This document shows positions 24,761 to 35,399 of a DNA stretch of 64,000 nt, in pieces. The notes under the pieces are model-generated. The model saw nothing but the letters and a program-made list of their open reading frames with translations, searched no databases and was not told the origin of the DNA. The stretch is from assembly GCA_037576215.1 (NCBI GenBank), contig JBANDB010000001.1:1-64000 (forward strand), given 5' to 3'. Numbering within the stretch: the first letter of the stretch is position 1; each line of letters starts with the position of its first letter. The position numbers were made by a program, and so were the translations under genes. The stretch is from Armillaria gallica (taxonomy: Eukaryota; Basidiomycota; Agaricomycetes; Agaricales; Physalacriaceae).

Positions 24761-24842
24761 ACTATGGCCGCATTATGGGCCATACATATCAGAGTATATT
24801 CTTTTGGCGCACCTACTTTTAACATCGTGTGTAAGCTTTGAT

Positions 24843-24920
24843 GCGCCGGTGTTGGTGTTGGTGTTGTTACCGGCACAAGGTCCCAATAAGGAACGGCCGG
24901 GCCCACAGCCCTGACATAGC
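24843..24920 (+). repeat. Dispersed CAACAC-ended repeat, copy 2
   Basis: GTTGGTGTTGGTGTTG followed by ACCGGCACAAGGTCCCAATA and AGGAACGGCCGGGCCCACAG. The same arrangement occurs at 58485-58560, where it is GATGTTGATGTACAAAGTCCC and AGGAACGGCTGGGTCCACAG. A partial reverse copy is at 12580-12650. It marks the 3' end of the U5 cluster. Confidence 0.55.
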
Positions 24921-25394
24921 GAACCATGTGCTGTGGCCACGAAGGCTCATACCGTTGTGATCACGCTGTTGAGTGTGTCGCGCGGAGTAGAGACACTTCA
25001 TGGGGTGCAAAAGAAAGATCAATAATATAACGGTACAATACTAAAAATGCGGAAGACATATTTAGCGAGAGCTCCTACAATTTTCATATCATCTGCTCCC
25101 AGTAGGACATGTATGACTTCAAAAACGAGAGGTAGCCGACTGCAATAGATTCGCAAAAGGACCGGTGGCAAGTAGGAGAAAGAATTAAAAGAAATCAGGT
25201 CGCAAATCTTCCAAGGATAGTGATCCTGTCACAGTACAACAAAGCCATTATAGGACGTCCACGGCGAGAATATGCGATGATGTCAACAGTCGGACTAAGG
25301 TGTTTCTATGCACGGGAATAGGTACATTCATGTAGGAGCGGAAGGATGCCTCAGGAGTCTTGCGGGCGGATTGTTATAACCTTCTGTTTGAGGC

Positions 25395-25935
25395 TTAGAG
25401 CAGCAGCGCAAGTTGGCTCTGGTAAGGGCGAGAGACTTGGCCATAGCATAGGACAAAAAGCGCTCTGCTGGAAGAGGTAGAGCGTACTGCCAATATCATA
25501 GGGCGAGTGTGATACAATGATATTTGACCGGCCACATTCCCGTCTCTGAAAATAACACCGCAACAAGGGAGCGGTCGGTGATGTCCGCCAAGCGACCGAC
25601 GAATAGATAGTTTTAAGTTCTCTACTCCGAAGAAGGCGTTCACAGACTTCCTGGCTGTGGACGCTTTCATGTAATAGTGCTCCTTGAAGATCGACCTTAT
25701 GAACTCGGCCCGACAGTCAGAAGTAGAATCCGATACGAGAAGGATTAACGATGGGTCCGCAATCTTAATCCAGAGAGTGGGTTGATCAGTGGGTGGGAAG
25801 GTGTTAACGAGATCAATGAATGCAACATAGAGAGGTGTTCCGTCCGCTCGGGACAGGTCAATGCAAGGTCAATGGCCGTGCGCAAAATGAACATATTGTT
25901 ATTTAGTGCGATAAAAACTGTTTTGTGAAAACGGC
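25395..25935 (-). pseudogene. Non-LTR reverse transcriptase remnant
   Basis: Read on the minus strand, about 25905-25850 gives MFILRTAIDLA. After a frameshift, about 25835-25755 gives PLYVAFIDLVNTFP then TLWIKI. That is the reverse transcriptase palm signature (YVAFIDL with its catalytic Asp, followed by an aromatic) of fungal non-LTR elements. The frame continues with 25670-25395 (SVNAFFGVENLKLS), which I cannot place. At least one frameshift and no upstream or downstream domains are visible, so it is a dead fragment. Family knowledge supports the motif; element class is inferred. Confidence 0.5.
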
Positions 25936-26089
25936 GGAGAGTGGCATCATGCATCATGCATCGTGACGGAGTGGAGTAACAATTGTATGGAAACGGGACG
26001 AGGACGTCAAAGGTGACGCGGGGAAAAGGGAAGACAGGTACGCCATGGGAGGAGGCAAGGAACCAAACATGACCAAACACAGCTATGGG

Positions 26090-26390
26090 ACATGACGCAC
26101 GGACCCCAGGGAGTCGGGCGCAGCATTCGTGCCTACAAAAACAAACACGACGGGAAGGCAAGCACGATACATGGACGCGGGATCAAAGCACATGAATACA
26201 ACCGCAATGCAAGCACAGGAACAACGATGCACGGGAACACAACTGGAGCGCAAACAGGAAGCACGATGCAGGGCACGCAAACACAGGAAACGAGAACAGG
26301 ACAGGGAAGAAAAGGTTTAGTAAAGCAGGGGAGAAGGGAAAAGGAGGCGCACGATGAACTGAAAGGACCGGAAGGAATAGCCAAGGACCA
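26090..26390. repeat. Purine-rich low-complexity stretch
   Basis: Imperfect repeats of ACAGGAACAACG, GCACGATGCA and GGGAACACAAC. The low complexity keeps several frames open at once (for example 26092-26484), none of which I accept as a gene. Confidence 0.5.
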
Positions 26391-26760
26391 CGAACTTGAA
26401 GACCCAGAGAACGAAAGAAGTGGAGGGACAACGAGAGCAAAACGCAAACGCGAAACAAGTGCCGGCATCGAAACCCACCATTGACAAGAAATGGCAAGCG
26501 CATGCAGCGTTTCTCAGGCCTATGAAACCACAAAACGAAGTAACCAAGGAAGCGTCGGTATCGAGGTGAACTATTTCGAAGAGATGGCGAACGCGCAGTG
26601 GAGGTCGAGCCTGTGAACACAAGAAATGACGAGTACGACTCGGAGGTAGCGGAGGAAATGTCGCGGTATTAGGAAAAGCACGTGACGTGACGTTGCTAGT
26701 TGACTAATTCAAAATGTGGTTCCCAATGTGTCCCTCCTTCCACTTCGTCTGTCACGACTA
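26390..26760. repeat. Second copy of the segment at 180-560
   Basis: Shared phrases include ACAAGAAATG, CATGCAGC-GTTTCTC-GG, TATGAAA-CCA-AAA and GGCGA-CGCAG. At 26710-26755 the start module of the large repeat appears inverted (CCCTCCTTCCACTT). Confidence 0.55.
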
Positions 26761-26799
26761 AGTACATCTGAGACGACAACGATTTACCTGCAGAATGGT

Positions 26800-27600
26800 C
26801 TTAGGAGTATAGAATTGTCGGTGATTGACTGGTTCATGTGCGTGTTCTTCTCCATGTCTTTCGCTACCGTCTGACGATTTGGGCATCACATACAATAGCA
26901 CTTACCTTGCTATTCCGCACCATGCTCTTTCACACGAGACCCGCCGACGAACAACATATTTGGGACATAACTGCCGCTCTCGTCGTTCAATAGTTCTCTA
27001 TGGCGTACAGAAGATGCTGTGCGTAGTCATGACGACTGGTCATCTCGTAGGTTAGCCCTCGCCTCAAATGGGATCTACCTAATGTGCTATACAGTTTCTT
27101 GACGCTCCGTATACCTCAACCTGTCATTTTACGTATCCGAGTTGCACTCGAAGGGGCGAAGCAAGACCATCCGTCGGGGGATAAGAATGCAATGGGTCTC
27201 ATGGGCTATGGCTGTCAGCATTAGCGCCGGCATGTGATCCCACTGGCCTTCCTTTATACGTGCAGCTGCTCGCGCCGTGTTGGATATGTTATATTAGTGA
27301 CAACGAAACCATTGTCCTCTCGTCTTCTCCTCTTGTAACTGCCATGTACGAGTGTCTACACCCCAACAAAGCTGAAGTGCAGCCTTTACCTCCATACACC
27401 TCCTTTGACAACCACGGTCAGGAGAGTATGGCGCGCTGCGAGACATGGGATGCATCAATCTGGCCACTGCACCTACGTAGTAACAGGAACGGGTGTCAAA
27501 TACCCGAGGTGTCAGCGTCTCGGCCTCCGGAAAGTGCAATAATGGTTCGTCGAAAATGATGGATGCCTTTTGGTGCGGCCATGATATATATATAACATCG
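26800..27600 (+). repeat. Segmental duplication, copy 1
   Basis: Direct duplicate of 29640-30760. Landmarks in order are GTTCTTCTCC-TGTCTTT, TCTGAC-ATTTGGGCATC, CTTACCTTGCTATT, GCAAGACC, then GTCAAATAC and TCGGCCTC, and a TATATATATA stretch near 27583. There is no gene I recognise; both copies end in a TATA-rich promoter-like segment. Confidence 0.6.
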
Positions 27601-27959
27601 TTTCTCAGGCTGCAATCTTAAAAAACGCGCATGGACTGGCGCCCAGCGCGCCAGTCATCCTGATCTTGTTACTTCCCCGTGGAAGCCGGAGGAAGTTGTG
27701 TCAGTCACTTGAATATCGGTGCTGTTCCTTCGTATTCTCCCGAGGGCCAGTATCTGATCAGGGGAAAGGACGAGGGCGAGTGACAAGGCACAGCTCTGTT
27801 TTATCTCTGGATGTGGATGATGACTCGCTTAGCTTTGAATACTCACCGACTTTGATTCTCGGCACCTCTGTTTCATTCACTAAGCATATTCTTTCCCTTT
27901 TCTCCGTCACGGGCTCCATCGTTGACCGAATCTTATCAGGCTCTTGCCAGGTGGCATGA

Positions 27960-28520
27960 TATTCACCGGATGATCTGTCAAGGATGTCTATGGTCTTAAT
28001 GGGTTAATTGGAATACTGACGACATCATCTCCTGATGCAAGCAGAAGCTCTAATCAGGGAGGGTTTCGCTGAACCTACTTTTGAAACCATGGTGATAGTG
28101 GTAGACAAAGGCGAAGTATCAATACAACGTTTGCAAGGCGATTCTCCCACACTTACTGAAGGGACATTCTTGGAAAGAAAAAGATATAGTAGTGACTTCT
28201 TTCTATGCTGGCAGGACTGTCTCGGAATCGAACTGTATTAGCACATTCTATCTTTGCTCGTCCGAATTCTTTCTCAGTCAGTGTGGGGAGATCATTTCCA
28301 AGAGTACATGACTGCCATTTCATCGTCAAACATTTAATTTGACATCATGTGTTGTAGTCGAACATGTAGACTAGTGCGACCTCAGATACTACTCAACATG
28401 GGAGCGGACTGTCTCGGGATCTAACCGAGCCAATAAGTTCGCGTTTGCGATTGTACCAAACCGTCCTTGTATCTGAGGCATCACTACACAGGGATGTTGA
28501 TGAACCAGCCGCCCTTATTC
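27960..28520 (-). repeat. Inverted fragment of a tRNA-like cluster
   Basis: Reverse complement of the stretch found at 37360-37800 and 44620-45010. It contains a broken type I element (box B half at about 28212-28235) and a type II element at 28406-28466. Confidence 0.6.
28406..28466 (-). repeat. tRNA-like element, type II, inverted
   Basis: 61 nt on the minus strand. Acceptor GGACGGT with ACAGTCC and box A TTTGGTACAATCGCAAA are intact. Box B is altered by a T-to-A change (GGTTAGATCCC). Confidence 0.5.
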
Positions 28521-28990
28521 CTTCACAAAGAGATTTACGCTAGTCCACACCATAGTTTTTAGGAGAACGGCATAGTAATCTGAAGGCTGGAAACAACCCT
28601 GCCGCTGCGTTAGATCGCCAGTTAAGATGCGCATAGGAAAAAGAAAAAATACCTTATCGACATCTCCTCTCGAATCTATGCCTCTAGTTGAGCAGCACTC
28701 GTATATATTGCATTTCGAGGCGTAGTAAAGTCGTTTGCATATTTGCTCCTGGGGACTAGACTCGTCATGTGAAAGGCCACAGGATATATCAACGAGCAGG
28801 GATGAATGAAAGGAAGCAGGAAGCTTGAAGCAACGTGACAACTGGGCCGGAAGAGGCGAAGGGGGACGGCAGCGTGAAGTTCTGCTACGGCCATCATGGG
28901 TAGGACAAAGGGGGTATTTTCGTGTTGAATACATTCTGGCCGTCAGAAAACATATTGACCGAAGAAGATAGAGAGTTGTGCTCATGGTTG
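28520..28990 (-). repeat. Inverted fragment of the spliced-gene half
   Basis: Minus-strand reading frames carry the same phrases as 36390-36560 (SKYANDFTTPRNAIYTSAA against SRYANVFTTPETTIYMSAA), so the 164-codon frame at 28515-29009 is a piece of the large repeat and not a separate gene. Confidence 0.55.
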
Positions 28991-29029
28991 TCGCATTAAT
29001 CAAATCCATTGACAGATTGGTGGTAAGTG

Positions 29030-29630
29030 ATCGCAGGTGGGTAGTTCCCTAAAAGGCAGTCCGCGCGCCATGGAAAGACCCCAGACACACATGGCTAGAC
29101 ATGGCCGTGCTTTTCCCATCGTTGTGCTCAATCTCAGACTGTGTGTAGATCTTCAAGATGCCGTATTGTGCTTATTCACGTCAACTCGGCCCTGTGACAA
29201 TCCGGCTTGTCTCTCCCGTACGTTTGAGTAACTGACTATCCTTTTTTAACTTGACAGTGTTTATTCAACAGGGATGCGGCTTACTCATATCCTGTTTCCT
29301 CTTCAGACTGATCGCTGAGATCCCGAATCCATTTGTTCCCGGTAGTACTCCAGATGGGTAGTTCCACTAAAAGCAATCCACATGCCATGGAAGACTCCAG
29401 ACACACGTGGCTCTGCTTTTCCCATCGTTCTTGTGTGTAGATGTTCAAGACGCTGTAGTAGTTCCTGTTCCCCAAAAAGCATTCGCGCACCATGGAAGAC
29501 CCCGGACACACATGACTCTGCTTTTTCCATGGTTCTGCCCAATCTTGGTGTAGATCTATGTGCCAAGTCGGTCCTGTGATAATCCGGCTTGTTGTCTGAT
29601 TGATCTGAGTTACTGACTGTCTTCTGCCGC
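29030..29630 (+). repeat. Three-copy CCATGGAA module
   Basis: Modules of about 110 bp at about 29037, 29340 and 29460 share AGTTCC-C-AAAAGCA, then CGC-CCATGGAAGACCCC, ACACA-ATG-CT, and TTTTCCATCGTT. A fourth copy is inverted at 31690-31765, next to gene C. Confidence 0.6.
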
Positions 29631-29639
29631 ACGGTCCTG

Positions 29640-30760
29640 AGAGCGTGGAATTGCTGTTTTACTGTTCACGTATGTATTCTTCTCCGTGTCTTTTGTCAGC
29701 GTCTGACAATTTGGGCATCGCATAGTGCTTACCTTACTATTTTGCACCGTGCTCTAGGATGCGGTGGTTGTCACAATGATTGATCGTCTCGTCGGCTATT
29801 CCTCACGTCAAACTGTATCCACCTGTCGCCTGGCACTTTGTATACACTAAGCTGGGTTTTCACGTGTCCAGGTTGCGGCGCTGTGGTCGAAGGACCAAAG
29901 CAAGACCGTCTGTCGAGGGATAGGGCATGGTTCTACTAGCGCAGCAGCTGAGGACAATACGTTTAGATACAAATCAAAGGTGAAGGTATGTACCATCCAA
30001 CATCTAACGCTGACGCTGCCGAGAGCCAACAATTTTGCAATAGGCATTTTCTGTGTCGGTTTAATTCTTTAGCTCGAGCGATAGCGATGTGATACGTCCA
30101 GCCATAATTCATTCTCCTCAGCGCTCAGGCCGATCCCCGCTGCTTTCCCTCACGTTCGGCCGTCTCAATATATAACACGATGTACCGCACAACGTGAACA
30201 GAATTGCTTGTTGATGGTTTCTTCCCCACTAGCCCTTCACTCACGAAAAAATTCGCATCGGGTCGCGTACCTTGTAACCTGAGAGCTATCATTGTTCTTC
30301 TGATACTATCACTGTTATCTGTGGGGGAAAGATCAAATTTCAATTGTCCCGCATAATGCGCCTTGGATTAAGGTTCTTATCGCTCGAGGACCTGGCCCTT
30401 GGGACTAGTGGGAGAAGGCTGGAGTGTGGCCCATGGCTTTCGTGTCTGAACATCATGGTTTACCGCAAAGTTCTGACAACACGACCACGTCGACTTTCGG
30501 GTTTCCTCTAATAATCACGGGCTTGGGCGTACGCACTATTCGTTTCTTCGGTTCCTGCACGGTGCTGTTTCTACCAATGACTGTGCCCACGCTATATGTA
30601 ACAAGAACGAGCGTCAAATACCTTAGATGTCTCGGCCTCGGGTTGAACGGCTCGATAACTGGAGAGGCCTTCTGGTACCGCCATCAACAAATTTCACAGA
30701 CATATATATATATAGCAAGCATCAAAGTTTCCCAAGCTGTGAACTTGAACTTGGGGCGCA
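29640..30760 (+). repeat. Segmental duplication, copy 2
   Basis: Counterpart of 26800-27600, longer because of an insertion in the middle (about 30060-30420) that carries no gene I recognise. It ends with a TATATATATATA stretch near 30705. Confidence 0.6.
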
Positions 30761-30971
30761 TTGACTCGGCGCATTGTGTATAATCGAGTAATTGTTTAAT
30801 GCTCGCCTAAACTGTTCACTGGTGCACAAATGCATCTACGCTAGGTATGTGTTCCGCTACAAGATTTAGATATTATATTTGAACTAATGTAAACAGCATT
30901 TAACAAGAGAGAAAGCATAAGCAAAGCAAGTCAAAAAGCTGTGACCTACGAGAGTAGCTCGTCGGCCACCA

Positions 30972-31576
30972 TCAAACCACACCATCGGTATGTACTATTT
31001 GTCTAAGCGCGGACTGCTCATTAAGTTCTGCGTCTTCGAGTAATTTAACCTGTCAATCATGAGATTTAAGTGCAACGCATATTCCCAGAGCGTACCTCTA
31101 TTCTTGTCTTTAAGTCGGTGATTCTTTTGCGGTACTCACGAGCCTTCTTCCAGGTGTCCTTCACTTTAGATGCGTACTCTATCCAAGAACGCACATCGGT
31201 AATCGAGACGCGCCGATAGGCATTGAGATGACCTGCGGTGAGCATGTATGTATCGGCTCGCGTTCTACTAAGGATTCAATAAGATATATATAACCAGGGA
31301 AAGAGGATATGCTTACTCTCTTAGTGTCTTCTCCATCGTAACCAATGCTTCTTGCTGTTCATTGAACAGTGTGGTAGTCTCGTCAATAGTGGCCTGGAGC
31401 CGACCAAGTACCAGGAAAGGCGAGACATGCGGGTGGATAAAGAGCACGTAGAAGAGGAGGGTGTAGACCGCTGTGTATTGTGTTGTTCCTGCCCCGACGG
31501 ATTGCAGCACAACTGACATGAATACCACTACGGCTGTAGTCTCGGAATGTTTGGATAGTAGAAGGCTAGAGTCCAT
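30972..31576 (-). CDS. Small membrane/coiled-coil protein, paralogue C
   Basis: Exons at 31576-31317, 31264-31096 and 31049-30972, with GT-AG introns and an intact frame to TGA at 30972-30974. It matches paralogue B along its whole length, with a few substitutions (HPHVSPFLVLGRLQATIDE; WKKAREYRKRITDLKTRIE). A TATAAA on the minus strand at about 31627-31632 precedes the ATG by the same distance as in paralogue B. The in-frame ATG at 31609 is possible but sits too close to the TATA box. Both copies being intact suggests selection or a recent duplication. The function is unknown. Confidence 0.75.
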
Positions 31577-31689
31577 CGTAGATATCAGCGGACAATGTTT
31601 TGTTGACATTCTTCAGAACCCGCACCTTTATACTACGATACCGCGGGGATCTTGCCAAAAGATTTATGAACACACAGATCAGCATTAAT

Positions 31690-32235
31690 GGGAATAGTGC
31701 AACCGAGTGTCTGGGGTCTTCCATGGCGCGCGGACTGCCTTTTGGGGAACTACCCAACTGGAGATCACCACCATCCGTTACATAATGGATTTAAATACTG
31801 CAGCATGGGCTTCTCTTTCTATATTCTGCCCCACCACCTTGCTCACCACCCCTACATGGCCTCTCCGTCCTCGCCCGCCATCTCTCTCACCACCCCTACC
31901 TCACCCCTACCCCGCCTCTCTTGGTATTGGAGACTATCATCTGGACTCTTGAGTGCACCGAGCTTTTTCCACGACGGACATGTTGCATAAGGCAAAAATC
32001 GGTTTTCCGGACTCACCGTGGTCATCGTCTGGGATGGTGCTCCTTCGAATGTCATCTTCGTCTTTTGCTCGCATCGACAGGATAGACAGCGACGAGAATT
32101 GCTCCTAAGGCCGCACTGTTTTCCAATGGTGTGCTGCGACGGAGTGGTTTTCCTGTTGTTTGTGATCCTTGGGTGGTGATGTATTGATGATCCGGAGGTC
32201 TCCTGCTGCCGCGCCGTTTTCGTAGCCACGACGGG
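31690..32235. other. Inverted CCATGG module and pyrimidine-rich stretch
   Basis: The CCATGG module is inverted at 31690-31765. A C/T-rich run (CTCACCACCCCTACCTCACC) lies at about 31880-31930. A 125-codon minus-strand frame at 31852-32229 probably owes its openness to that composition; I recognise nothing in it. Confidence 0.3.
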
Positions 32236-32761
32236 GTGTTACCTTGTTACTTGCGTCTTGTTGTTTTGTTCGAAACCTGCTGCAGCTGTTTCCATGCTAG
32301 CTCCCGACATAACACGATATATAGGGCTAAGCCATCTGAATCGTGCGTCCTTTTCGTTTCGTCTCGTCCTTGTGTTTCAATTGGTTTGGCAGTTGCCCGT
32401 ATGCCAGGAAAGCACACTGTTGTGTAGCTCAATGCAGGACAAAATCCTCCATAACGCTGAGGCGCCCCGCCGCCCGATAGCCCATCAACCATCCCGACGC
32501 TCGCGTTCACCCAAATGCCCAACAATCAATGCTTACTCATTAAAGAGGGACCGCTTCTCAGGTCTATGCGGCGACTATGCGAGATCGTAAACCAGAGCAC
32601 ACCAGCCAGCATGATATGTCAGCGCGGGACCACGAGGCGTGTTTTCTTTGTAACACACACTCCAAGAACAGCAGGGGTTGGAGGGTGGCTATTGCGTGAC
32701 AATGGTCGAGATATTGGACGACGAAGAGATGCGCGACGCATCCAATAATATGACCCTCGCT

Positions 32762-32812
32762 GTGAGTAAAATCACAGTCTCATCCTTTTCGTCGTGTTCA
32801 TTAGCTCCCAAG
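32762..32812 (+). other. Fossil intron 1 of U6
   Basis: GTGAGTAAAATC donor intact; the acceptor has changed from CTAG to CAAG, which would still be a usable AG. Confidence 0.5.
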
Positions 32813-33297
32813 CTCCTGCGCCCGACATTTATTTCGTCAGGAAAGAACTACGGCTGGAGCGAGTAACCTTCGAAGTCCAGCTCGCATGCCTTCCTGTGAC
32901 CTCGCTTGGTCTTCGACCGCCACCAGCCAGTGGAAATTTCTTGGGCTCTTGCTGTCAATTTGTTCTCTGCAGCCGATGGAGCAGAGCACGGCGCAGGAGC
33001 AATTATTCCATGGAGTTGGACGACGAACAATCGATAATTCTCAATGCTTCCCCCCTGAGCACCAGCACCAGCTGATCATGTTCCTGCCGGTATCATCCGG
33101 TGGCGAATATGCGAGGCCCATCATAGGATGTGATATGACAGCAGATGTTGCGAGCATGATGTACAGGAATGGGCGACATGGCTCAAGATGACGAGGCGTT
33201 TTTTTATGACGCGTCAGGAACGTGGCTTGAAGACGGGCAAGGGCGTGTCCGGTCGAAATACCACGACGCCGAATGCGGCAATCGTGTCAACGTTGCT

Positions 33298-33347
33298 GTG
33301 AGTAATGTTTTGTTTTGTTATGTTCGTCGTGTTCATTCCCTTACTAG
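33298..33347 (+). other. Fossil intron 2 of U6
   Basis: GTGAGTAATGTT donor and TTACTAG acceptor, equivalent to 15213-15261. Confidence 0.5.
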
Positions 33348-33756
33348 TGCCCAGCACATTTTCATCGCACACAATACAAGAGCGGATTGCGAGGAACCCT
33401 CCAAGGCCTCTGCACGGAATTTAGGATCCATGTCGCGTTCGTGCTTTCCCATCGCCTGGTGGCAGTGTACCCGAGGTATCTTCTCTGGAAGACTGTCTAG
33501 GCCCCACGACTGAGCTCAAGCAAGGAGAGGATGTCATGGCAACCAGGGAGCCACCACATCTCTCTGACGCCCCGATATCTCGGAAAGGATTTCTTGTTCC
33601 CGTCAACTTTTCCGCACATTGAAAGTTTTTCTTCAAGTTCGGAGTTCACCCTGCTCATCGGTGAGACGGACAGTCGACTTGGTAAACATTTTCAGTTCCG
33701 CGCTTGTGTCGCTTTGATGGCTATTCATCCTGTTGCGCACTCGTGGCGTTCTCCAC

Positions 33757-33810
33757 CTGGAATAATCGCAAACGCAACGTTGTGTGCTCGGTTCGATTCC
33801 GACGGTCGTC
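33757..33810 (+). repeat. tRNA-like element, type I, 5' truncated
   Basis: Starts inside box A (AATAATCGCAAACGC) and keeps box B GGTTCGATTCC. The usual GGATGCTTTGG start is missing. Confidence 0.45.
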
Positions 33811-34063
33811 ATGCTATTTCGCGATACGAGAATTATTTTCGGCTTCCCTTTTGTTCTCGGCTAGACCTTCCGCTTTTCAGATATTTTTACTGGATCCTTG
33901 AATTATCCTCTACTATCGTCGGATTCAATTTCTCGCTTACTAGAGTTAATGGGGGTATTGAAATGACGTTCATTTCAAACATGTACTGGACCTGTCATAG
34001 ATCAGAGCTTCCCTTGTAATTGCGTCTACTTGATGGAGGTTAAAATGCACCCATTGGGGCAGG

Positions 34064-34127
34064 CAACCATGGCGCATTGGTAAATGCGGCATGCCTATGG
34101 TCCACTCGGTTCGGATCCGAGGGAGTC
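34064..34127 (+). repeat. tRNA-like element, type V
   Basis: Box A TGGCGCATTGGTAAATGC is a very good match to the tRNA consensus. Box B has one change (GGTTCGGATCC). Confidence 0.55.
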
Positions 34128-34411
34128 AGTCATACTCGATCCTCTATGACTGGCTTTTCCCCCTGGAATAGAATGCACTCCGATTCCTTGAAACCTGTGG
34201 TCCCTTTGACGAGAGCGTTCAGGGACGCCTTTTTGTGAACGCATAGCTATTCGCACCAGCGGATTTTTCATTTTCTCCTTATCTTGTTTCAACTCCCCCA
34301 CTCGAGCCCTTGCAGAATTCTGTCATAGTCGTATGGATGAGAGTCTCTGCTTTTGAGTGACATCTTCCCTCCATGACACTCAGAACAGTTGCGTCTGGCG
34401 TGCCCCCCCAA

Positions 34412-34458
34412 GGTCTTCTGGCAAATCGGTAACTGCCACGATTCAATCCGAGGAAGCC
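34412..34458 (+). repeat. tRNA-like element, type VI, box B damaged
   Basis: Carries the same box B deletion as 24044-24090, so the damage predates the copying of this segment. Confidence 0.45.
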
Positions 34459-34558
34459 TATTACAATTGCCATGCCTCTCCCTTTTTCACTGGATGCGTA
34501 ATGCCCCCCAGCAATTGTGTATCCTTGATGAATGTTAAAGTGCATGAAGAGACAACGG

Positions 34559-34620
34559 GTAACCATGGTGCATTGGTGAATCCGGCAAGCATATGGTCCA
34601 GTCGGTTCGAATCCGAGTCC
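34559..34620 (+). repeat. tRNA-like element, type V
   Basis: Like 24192-24255, but box B is the consensus GGTTCGAATCC and the 3' end is shortened (GAGTCC). A T8 run follows within 40 nt. Confidence 0.5.
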
Positions 34621-34717
34621 ATGTATTCAATGATCAACTCGCATGAAATGTTTTTTTTACTTAAATAAACATCTGGGGCCTTTGACGAGAGCCCGGAGAC
34701 GCCTTGTTGTGAATCTA

Positions 34718-34962
34718 CTGTATAATTTCGACCAAGTGTTCAGTAACGCGTAACGGTGGCCCTTGAACTGAACACTTTTGCCAAGGTGTAACGGGTAACG
34801 GGGTCTCTGACTTGCCAGTGCACGACGAATATGGGAATTTTTCGCCGCTGCGCGGCAGGTATTAGCCTATATATAGCAGGTGGACCCTGTATGAACACTT
34901 TGCGAACTGAACACTAGGTGTAACGCATAACATGCTATGAACACTTGGTCGAAATTATACAG
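34718..34962. mobile_element. 245-bp MITE with 25-bp perfect terminal inverted repeats
   Basis: Both ends are CTGTATAATTTCG...TGTTCA in opposite orientation, 25 bp without mismatch. TA flanks it on each side at 34716-34717 and 34963-34964. The paralogous spacer at about 24333-24345 reads straight through as AATCTATACTCG, so it is the empty site and confirms a TA target duplication. A TA duplication with a short non-coding body is typical of Tc1/mariner-type MITEs. There is no transposase inside. The body has further GTAACG/CGTTAC motifs that could fold. Confidence 0.85.
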
Positions 34963-35066
34963 TATACTCGCATCAGCGTCTTACTTCCGATCTAACTACT
35001 TCACCCGAGCCCTTATAGATCGGAGCCTCCTCTTTTGGAGTGAGTAAAAATCATCAAGAGACGATA

Positions 35067-35125
35067 GACCTGCTAGTGAAGTGGTAGCTGCCGCATGGCT
35101 GAGTCGGTTCGAATCCAAAAGAGTC
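35067..35125 (+). repeat. tRNA-like element, type IV
   Basis: 59 nt. Acceptor GACCTGC against AAGAGTC is weak and box A TAGTGAAGTGGTAGCTGCC good; box B is GGTTCGAATCC, but the T-stem 3' side has decayed to AAAA. A T6 run is at 35148-35153. Confidence 0.5.
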
Positions 35126-35289
35126 TGTTTCTACTGCACATGCAATATTTTTTCCCCTGCGTCATAATGTATTCACCTGAACTATAGAACGAATCTTAGC
35201 TGTCTTTGGGTTGCTTCGAATCTCTCATGCGTTCTACACATAGGTGCAAGATTTCTGTTGGCAGAGACGGAAAGAGAGGCTTGCTGAGA

Positions 35290-35348
35290 GGACGCTCTGG
35301 CGCAATCACAAACACGAGCTTATAGTCTTGGTTCGACCCCGGGAGTCC
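35290..35348 (+). repeat. tRNA-like element, type III
   Basis: 59 nt. Acceptor GGACGCT with GGAGTCC, box A CTGGCGCAATCACAAAC, box B GGTTCGACCCC. Confidence 0.6.
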
Positions 35349-35399
35349 ACCATAGCCGCAAAATGATGTGCAGTTTTTGTCGTTACCTGGGCTCTTACA

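Larger units (their letters stand above)
32240..33700 (+). repeat. Large-repeat unit U6, spliced-gene half
   Basis: The first unit of the continuous tandem block. Block 1 starts with GTGTAGCTCAATGCAGGAC at about 32422 and block 2 with GCACGGCGCAGGAGCAATTATTCC at about 32988. Two introns survive, at 32762-32812 (acceptor decayed to CAAG) and 33298-33347. The end of block 1 translates as NNMTLA and block 2 as DVASMMYRNG, both recurring exon phrases. Frames are broken elsewhere. Confidence 0.65.
33757..35348 (+). repeat. tRNA-like cluster of U6 (six elements plus MITE)
   Basis: Same order of types as the U5 cluster (I, V, VI, V, IV, III). By eye the segment 34060-34710 differs from 23690-24340 at only a handful of positions. 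A MITE interrupts the spacer at 34718-34962. Confidence 0.7.

Noticed and set aside
26092..26484. 130-codon open frame rich in Gly, Thr and Lys
   Set aside because: It lies in low-complexity purine-rich DNA where several frames on both strands are open together; there is no start context, intron or family.
28515..29009. 164-codon minus-strand frame as a gene
   Set aside because: It translates an inverted fragment of the large repeat, and the same phrases occur out of frame in U7 and U10.
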